This document shows, piece by piece, positions 5,988-10,515 of a DNA stretch of 10,515 nucleotides. Location: NCBI GenBank assembly GCA_964587655.1, contig CAZPMT010000164.1, positions 1-10,515 on the forward strand. Direction: 5' to 3'. The notes under the pieces were generated by a model. It was not told the origin of the DNA. It ran no database searches and worked only from the letters and a program-made list of their open reading frames with translations. Each line of letters begins with the position of its first letter. Position 1 is the stretch's first letter. A program made the translations under genes and the position numbers. The stretch comes from CAZPMT01 sp964587655 (GTDB taxonomy: Bacteria; Hydrogenedentota; Hydrogenedentia; Hydrogenedentales; SLHB01).

Positions 5988-7693
5988 TCAATACCCGTCT
6001 TTCCGCCTATGGTCTTGTGTGTGTGATGCTCTGCATTATGACAATCGCGAATGCCCAGCCCGTATCTCGGTCCATAATACGGGCGGAGGACACAGAGCAA
6101 GCCGCAGGGCCAGTCGCGGTCGGACCGGCGCTTGATGGCGATATCGTAGCCCTGTATCTGCCGCCCACACGCCCCGCCAACGTCTATGCCGCCACTCGGC
6201 AGAAGGTTTACGCTTACGATTCAAAATCATCTACATGGTCCGAGGTATATTGCAAACCCCCTGAATGTGACGCGATTCTCGGACTTGCAGGCTATGCAAA
6301 ATCGTCGTCGGTGCTCTATGTGGTGCATTCCGCGGGCGTTGCCGTTACGCACGATTCGGGCGCGACGTGGGAGTCGTCATCCCCTCCCGGTTTCCGCTCC
6401 GCTCCTCGAAGCATTGCGAAAATCGCGGTCAACCCTGCGGAACGCCAAGAAGCCGTATTGACCACAGGCCGCGAAGCGTGGTGTACGCGAGACTTTGGCA
6501 AGACTTGGACGCCCTTGTCGTTACCCAGCGCGTCAGAATCCGTATCGGCCGTGGGATATACTGCGGGGAAGGCGCCATGCTTAGTGGCGGCGGCGGGAAA
6601 TGCCATCTATTCCTCGGGGGACCTTGGCAAAACCTGGAGTGGACCCATCTCAAAGGCATCAAGTCCGATCCTGATGGCCGTATCTTCCGCCTCGTCTCTC
6701 GTACTCATCTACGATAGGACGCAGGCCATTCGCTGTTCCGACCTGTCTCGCCCCGGCCGTTCACTGGAGCGCGAAGCCCATCTTGCTCAGGCGGCGGACG
6801 CCGTTACAGTGGACTGCGAAGGTCGCGGTATCGTATGGATGACAAGCGGCAACAGAGTGTTCTTGCGCAACCTGCAACAGTCCGAAGACGACACGGCCCA
6901 GATTCACGAAGCAACGTCCGCTGTACGAAACCTTAACGCGCATCCGCGTAGTCCGGAGACCGTGGTTTGGACACAGGGCCCGCAGGTATGGAAAATGAAC
7001 AATGCCGCCGCAAAGACGGTTGCGCAAAGTGGCCAGTCCTTGTTTGGGGAACCGGCGTCGGAGGCGCAGTCCGCCTCTGTTCCGAACGACGACGTAGGCC
7101 AAAATCCCGAGCCAATGCTCGAAGAACTTCTCAAGTCAGGGCCTACTGTTGCGCAAGCGGTCGCCGCCGCGCTCCGATATGCAAATTACCGGCCCGATGA
7201 AATCGAGAGATGGCTGAAGAACGCGCGACGGAGGAATTTGGCGCCGCAAGTAGCCTTGGAATTTGGCCAGCGGGAGTACCCGCTGAGCGTATGGGACAGT
7301 GTCGTTAACAAAGATCGCTATGGCATCGAGAGGCCCGACGATCTTCACTCGAGCGACAGGATCGCGGGTCTCGACAGGTATTCCATACAACTCAAGTGGG
7401 ACCTGGGCCGTTTGTTGTTCGACCGGGACGAGGTGTACATAAGCGAGGAAGCGCGCAGGCGAGCCACCGAACGCAACGGACTGATTAAGGAAGTCTCGCA
7501 ACTTTACTACAACCGCTTGGAGCTCATGGTTGGCGAATGCACGAACCGGTCGTCGATGGACGCCAAAGAGCGTCTCAATCTTAGACTACGGGTTTCGGAG
7601 GCGACCGACACTCTCAATCAGATATGCGGCGAAAGCCTTTTCACGACCGGCAATCCCCTTCTCCTTCTTGAGAAGCCCTCAAAGGTCCCGTAA
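5984..7693 (+). CDS. Exported BNR/Ycf48-like beta-propeller protein with helical C-terminal module
   Basis: 569 aa. Signal peptide MINTRLSAYG-LVCVMLCIMTIANA is cut probably after residue 24 (ANA/QPV). Residues about 45-345 form a beta-propeller with Asp-box (BNR) motifs VTHDSGATW (121-129), CTRDFGKTW (167-175) and SSGDLGKTW (210-218); the later blades are degenerate. A low-complexity linker (about 350-378) leads to a C-terminal module: a helix (PTVAQAVAAALRYANY-RPDEIERW, 387-410), then a strand and helices around SIQLKWDLGRLLFD and EVSQLYYNRLEL. I recall a similar module in secreted proteins of myxobacteria, where it lacks a clear function; this is memory only. The ATG overlaps the TPR stop by 4 nt, with GAGGAA at 5972-5977. 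Residues 25-34 are encoded by the palindromic repeat. Likely a periplasmic or outer-membrane assembly or binding factor; no enzyme motif is visible. Confidence 0.82.
   Translation: MINTRLSAYGLVCVMLCIMTIANAQPVSRSIIRAEDTEQAAGPVAVGPALDGDIVALYLPPTRPANVYAATRQKVYAYDSKSSTWSEVYCKPPECDAILGLAGYAKSSSVLYVVHSAGVAVTHDSGATWESSSPPGFRSAPRSIAKIAVNPAERQEAVLTTGREAWCTRDFGKTWTPLSLPSASESVSAVGYTAGKAPCLVAAAGNAIYSSGDLGKTWSGPISKASSPILMAVSSASSLVLIYDRTQAIRCSDLSRPGRSLEREAHLAQAADAVTVDCEGRGIVWMTSGNRVFLRNLQQSEDDTAQIHEATSAVRNLNAHPRSPETVVWTQGPQVWKMNNAAAKTVAQSGQSLFGEPASEAQSASVPNDDVGQNPEPMLEELLKSGPTVAQAVAAALRYANYRPDEIERWLKNARRRNLAPQVALEFGQREYPLSVWDSVVNKDRYGIERPDDLHSSDRIAGLDRYSIQLKWDLGRLLFDRDEVYISEEARRRATERNGLIKEVSQLYYNRLELMVGECTNRSSMDAKERLNLRLRVSEATDTLNQICGESLFTTGNPLLLLEKPSKVP
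6057..6086 (+). repeat. 30-nt palindromic repeat, copy 2, inside a coding region
   Basis: Same 30 nt as 4540-4569 with one mismatch. Arms GCCCGTAT (6058-6065) and ATACGGGC (6077-6084). Here it is read in the frame giving PVSRSIIRA, directly after the predicted signal-peptide cut of the propeller protein. Confidence 0.85.
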
Positions 7694-7694
7694 G

Positions 7695-7714
7695 AAAAAA
7701 CCGGCCTCGCGCCG
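7695..7714 (-). terminator. Possible intrinsic terminator of the cytochrome gene
   Basis: Read on the - strand, CGGC-GCGAG-GCCG is followed by G and TTTTTT (7700-7695), 37 nt beyond the cytochrome stop. The stem is only 4 bp, so it is weak. No comparable hairpin with a T-run is seen for the + strand operon in the 57-nt convergent gap 7694-7750. Confidence 0.3.
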
Positions 7715-7750
7715 CTGCTTACCGCATCGAAAGTCCCGCCCGCACCCGTT

Positions 7751-8578
7751 TCAGCGAACTCCGAAGTGGCAGTCCTGGCAATTCTGCGCTACCGGGTCTT
7801 CGTGGAAGGCAGATGCTTTCAGCGGTAAGAGGGCCGCCTTTGCGGGGGGAGGCGGGAACAGGCCGCTGTATTGGTGGCAGTAGTCGCATTCATTGGTGTA
7901 CCAACGATACGGCAGACCCCATTGTGGTCTCGCCTGATTCACGTGACAAGGCACGGAGGAGCAAGTCTTGTTCGCGGGGTTATACGAAGTTGCCGCAAGA
8001 CTGAACGTACTTCTGTAGACAACAGGGTCGACCGTATCGAAAGCGACGTCCTTTGTGCCGTTTACGTGCTTGGCCTTGTTGGCAATGGCGACGTCGCCAT
8101 AGGTGGCTACGCCCATGCCGTCGCGCGTCCAAGTCATGCTTGATGTCACCGTATCGTAATGGCAGGTTCGGCACATCAGGGGATCGAAACCCATATTCCA
8201 CGCATGAAGGTTATCATAGCCGTATTCATCGAGCCAGGAGTGGGAATCGCCGACGCCTGCCTGGACTCCCGGAGCGGAGGTCCGCGGCCCGTTACTGTGG
8301 CACCCGTTGCAGGTGAGCGGAGAACCGCCCCATCCGACCGATGAGTAGACCGTGCTCTGCGTGACCGTGTACGGGTCGTACGTGAGATTGCCGTTGGCAT
8401 CCACGATGTACATGCCGGTTCCGGAATCGATCAGCGGGTTGGAGATGGGATTCGGGGACGACCAATCGGTCTTGCTGTGGCAATAGACATTAGAACACGT
8501 CCCGAGCGTGTAGTCGATCCCGTTCGCGTCGGTAAACGTGGTCGATCCCGGAACGTAGGATGCGTTGGGCGGGTCTTG
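7751..8578 (-). CDS. Multiheme c-type cytochrome, C-terminal part (frameshifted from 8431-10509)
   Basis: Continuation of the cytochrome in another frame. The frame is open from about 8617 and resembles cytochrome from 8578 on; the first ATG is at 8413 but has no signal peptide and would miss one haem motif, so this is not an independent gene. Haem motifs: CSNVYCH (8497-8477, a C-x4-CH type), CNGCH (8311-8297), CRTCH (8173-8159), CSSVPCH (7963-7943, C-x4-CH), CDYCH (7888-7874) and CQDCH (7780-7766). The protein ends four residues after the last motif. Mixed CxxxxCH/CxxCH motifs are typical of the Geobacter-type 'CxxxxCH/CxxCH' domain family of exported multiheme cytochromes. Haems would be attached outside the cytoplasm. 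The break is either a real 1-nt deletion or an assembly error. Confidence 0.8.
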   Translation of the reverse strand, partial: QDPPNASYVPGSTTFTDANGIDYTLGTCSNVYCHSKTDWSSPNPISNPLIDSGTGMYIVDANGNLTYDPYTVTQSTVYSSVGWGGSPLTCNGCHSNGPRTSAPGVQAGVGDSHSWLDEYGYDNLHAWNMGFDPLMCRTCHYDTVTSSMTWTRDGMGVATYGDVAIANKAKHVNGTKDVAFDTVDPVVYRSTFSLAATSYNPANKTCSSVPCHVNQARPQWGLPYRWYTNECDYCHQYSGLFPPPPAKAALLPLKASAFHEDPVAQNCQDCHFGVR

Positions 8579-10509
8579 CTCTTCAGGCTCCCGGCGGGCG
8601 CGGACGCGTTGTACAGTTCAATGTCAACCACGCCGTTTCGGTGATTGGCGGCCAACATCGGGTGACAGGAACCGCACTGGAATGTGTAGTCCGTCGCCGT
8701 CGAGAGATCCTGTGTGCCGCCGTATGAGGCCAACCCGGCATCACCGCCGAAATGTTTCAGATGCGCGCCGGTGGCCGGCGGTGCGCCGTGACAAGAGTCG
8801 CATGCCGCCGCCTGGAAAAACCCGATATGCGAATGACAAGACGTGCAGTTGGCGCCCGTAGAGTGATCATGGTTGCCGGTGCTGTCATTGCGGTGGTTGG
8901 CGGTCTGCGTGTGACAGACCTCGCACACGCCGTCATAGATCCCGTCACCGTCCTCGTCGTTGTCCGCGAAAGAGTGGAGGGTCGCGCCGCCCGCATCATA
9001 ACCGCGACTCTCGAACGCCACATTCCGGAGGCCGATACCGGACGTCTCGATCTCCGGGAGCACCAACTTGATGTTTGTGCCCCCGTGCCAATTCGTTTGA
9101 TTCATGTACGTCTCGTGACAGTCCGTACATGTCTTGCGGAATGTCCGGGAACTGCCGGCGTGGTTCGTGTGGACATCCGCTTTCAGGACCGAGATGCCGC
9201 CTGGGCCGTGGCAGGTAAGGCAGAGGATCTCGACGGAAGGGTTGTGCAGCAATGTCTGTCCGCCTGGCTCCCACACACCGTGACAGTAAGTGCATTCGTG
9301 TACGGATCCCTGGGCATAGGCTGCCGAGGAACCCCAGCATGTGACTGCCGCTGCGGCTATCACAAGAACACGTCCGGCTCCCAATCGACGCATCCACCTT
9401 GCGGCCCGCACTGACCTGCGAAGCGAACAACCGAGGATGACTGCGGCAACAAGCGCCAAGACCGCCAGATCGCCGGCATTCCCCTGCGACGGGCCTACGG
9501 CGCTGATCCCTGCACAGCTAAAGGGATTGGGCTGAGGATCTTCGCCCTCGCCCTCACCCTCGCCCTCCGCCGCAGCTTGTTCCGCCGCTCTCTTGAAGAT
9601 CTCAATGCGTTGGGTTCGATTACTTGTAACCAGGGCATCTTTCGAGGCGGAATCAATGACAATATCGAGAGGCAGAGCCAACTGACCGGGATCGGTCCCG
9701 TACTCGCCAAACGTCTTTACTTGTTCGCCCGTTTCCCGGTCGAAAACCAAGACCATCGAAGAGAGACTGTCCACGAGGAACACGCGGCCGTGTCCGTCCG
9801 CGGCAAGCCCCTGCGGCCGGTGAAAACGATCCCCGTCCTTTGTCGAGATTCCGGCAATCGTGCCCGCGTACTTTCCATCGTACGTGAACACTTGAATTCG
9901 AGCACCTATATTCGCTTCCGGGGCGCCGAAATCGCTGACTAATACCTCCTGGTTGTTCTCGTCCAGAGCGATGCCCGTCGGGTTGGCCAGCAGGTTCGGT
10001 TCCAAATTAGCGGCGGGAATCGAGCGCACGTATGCCCCGTTCCGGGCGAAGACACGGACACATCTCCCCTGGGTATCGACCACAAACACCTGTCCGCTTC
10101 TTGTGTCAACGGAGATATCATTTGGCTGCTGAATAGCGTAGTCGCCGCCAAGGTTGTATTGCTTCTCCCCGTTCGGGTTGTATGCCTCAACGCGCTCCGC
10201 GGTCTCGTTTCCAACGTAGTAGAGGCCATTGCCGGAGGCAAGACCCGACGGACTTCCAGCCACACTGAACTCATCCCGGAGTTCGAGGGTGTTCTTGTCG
10301 AGCGTCAGGATCTTCTGAAGTCTATGGTCGGACACCAGTACGGATCCGTCCGGAGCGAACGCTATGCGCACTGGTGAACGCAAAGGGTTATAGGCGGGTA
10401 CTGGTTGTCCATCTTGGGCGAATCCGACTTGATTGCCTCCCGCGAGAGCAACCACAAAGACCAGCGACGCGAGAAGGCGCCGCCCCGCGAACTCAGCGAA
10501 TGACTTCAT
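8431..10509 (-). CDS. NHL-repeat beta-propeller with sorting tail, fused in frame to N-terminal part of a multiheme cytochrome
   Basis: 692 codons as read. Residues 1-31 are a signal peptide (RRLLASLVFVVALAGG, cut near GFA/QDG). Residues about 40-306 form about six NHL blades (SPVRIAFAPDGSVLVSD, QPNDISVDTRSGQVFVVD, NPTGIALDENNQEVLVSD, RPQGLAADGHGRVFLVD and others). A short GEGEGEGE linker (315-323), a Cys332/GD346-347/TM/Arg364 sorting tail and then, from Met373, a second signal peptide follow. From residue 400 on it is cytochrome: CTYCH 406, CLTCH 430, CTDCH 461, CEVCH 529, CTSCH 555, CDSCH 570, CGSCH 612. After about residue 643 the frame is wrong and ends at a TGA at 8431. Most likely two genes, NHL-CTERM and cytochrome, joined by loss of a stop, or a natural precursor cut in two. 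Only 6 nt of upstream sequence is visible, so no promoter or ribosome site can be assessed. Confidence 0.8.
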   Translation of the reverse strand: MKSFAEFAGRRLLASLVFVVALAGGNQVGFAQDGQPVPAYNPLRSPVRIAFAPDGSVLVSDHRLQKILTLDKNTLELRDEFSVAGSPSGLASGNGLYYVGNETAERVEAYNPNGEKQYNLGGDYAIQQPNDISVDTRSGQVFVVDTQGRCVRVFARNGAYVRSIPAANLEPNLLANPTGIALDENNQEVLVSDFGAPEANIGARIQVFTYDGKYAGTIAGISTKDGDRFHRPQGLAADGHGRVFLVDSLSSMVLVFDRETGEQVKTFGEYGTDPGQLALPLDIVIDSASKDALVTSNRTQRIEIFKRAAEQAAAEGEGEGEGEDPQPNPFSCAGISAVGPSQGNAGDLAVLALVAAVILGCSLRRSVRAARWMRRLGAGRVLVIAAAAVTCWGSSAAYAQGSVHECTYCHGVWEPGGQTLLHNPSVEILCLTCHGPGGISVLKADVHTNHAGSSRTFRKTCTDCHETYMNQTNWHGGTNIKLVLPEIETSGIGLRNVAFESRGYDAGGATLHSFADNDEDGDGIYDGVCEVCHTQTANHRNDSTGNHDHSTGANCTSCHSHIGFFQAAACDSCHGAPPATGAHLKHFGGDAGLASYGGTQDLSTATDYTFQCGSCHPMLAANHRNGVVDIELYNASAPAGSLKSKTRPTHPTFRDRPRLPTRTGSTTRSGRVLMSIATARPIGRPRIPSPTR
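9313..9393 (-). other. Second, internal signal peptide; likely start of the cytochrome
   Basis: Met373 (ATG 9393-9391) begins MRRLGAGR, then VLVIAAAAVTCWG and the cut site AAYA/QG at residues 399/400, followed in six residues by the first haem motif. AAGG lies only 3 nt before the ATG, too close for a normal site, so independent initiation is uncertain. Confidence 0.65.
9415..9516 (-). other. Internal sorting tail (CxG...GD-TM-Arg)
   Basis: Cys332-Ala-Gly, Gly346-Asp347, hydrophobic LAVLALVAAVILG, first Arg at 364. Offsets from Cys (+14/+15 and +32) equal those of the tail at 1890. Such signals work at a protein's C-terminus, yet here the frame runs on into cytochrome. Confidence 0.7.
9541..9567 (-). 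repeat. Short Gly-Glu linker
   Basis: Nine residues EGEGEGEGE between the NHL propeller and the sorting tail. It is the short counterpart of the 31-fold linker at 1689-1874 and stands in the same place relative to the tail. Confidence 0.85.
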
Positions 10510-10515
10510 TAGCCC

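Noticed and set aside
8560..8600. Programmed ribosomal frameshift in the cytochrome
   Set aside because: No slippery heptamer or clear downstream pseudoknot is visible; a 1-nt indel explains it more simply.
8752..9414. 220-codon + strand frame across the cytochrome
   Set aside because: It lies opposite seven regularly spaced haem-motif segments; its sequence shows only valine/arginine-rich shadow composition.

Overview
The window is almost fully coding. Five genes run on the + strand (about 69 to 7693) and look like one operon: junctions are a 7-nt overlap, a 14-nt gap, a 23-nt gap and a 4-nt ATGA overlap. A convergent block on the - strand fills 7751 to 10509. The only non-coding gap is 7694-7750. 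I see no tRNA, rRNA, insertion sequence or CRISPR array.

The organism is a GC-rich Gram-negative-type bacterium with a heavy export programme and c-type cytochromes. Long Gly-Glu linkers followed by a Cys / Gly-Asp / hydrophobic / Arg tail recall, from memory, uncultured lineages such as Hydrogenedentota, Lentisphaerota or Planctomycetota. That is a weak inference, not an identification.

+ strand: (1) a secreted protein with five carboxypeptidase-regulatory-like beta-sandwich repeats, a 31-fold Gly-Glu linker and a C-terminal sorting tail; (2) a membrane protein with a degenerate transglutaminase domain and seven helices (UUP1 type); (3) a RimK-like ATP-grasp ligase, the usual partner of (2); (4) a membrane-anchored protein with about 11 TPRs; (5) an exported BNR/Ycf48-like beta-propeller with a distinct helical C-terminal module. 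Genes 2 and 3 suggest a cell-envelope peptide ligation or modification system; genes 1, 4 and 5 would be its exported or scaffolding partners. Neither substrate nor product can be read from the sequence.

- strand: one continuous frame encodes an exported NHL beta-propeller, a short Gly-Glu linker, a sorting tail, then at once a second signal peptide and a multiheme cytochrome. A frameshift near 8580 splits the cytochrome; across both parts I count 13 haem motifs (11 CxxCH, 2 CxxxxCH). This points to extracytoplasmic electron transfer.

Most notable: the two sorting tails match in spacing residue for residue (Cys, Gly-Asp at +14/+15, first Arg at +32); one of these tails lies inside an ORF, directly before a signal peptide; and a 30-nt palindromic repeat occurs twice, at the 3' end of the ligase gene and inside the propeller gene just after its signal-peptide cleavage site.
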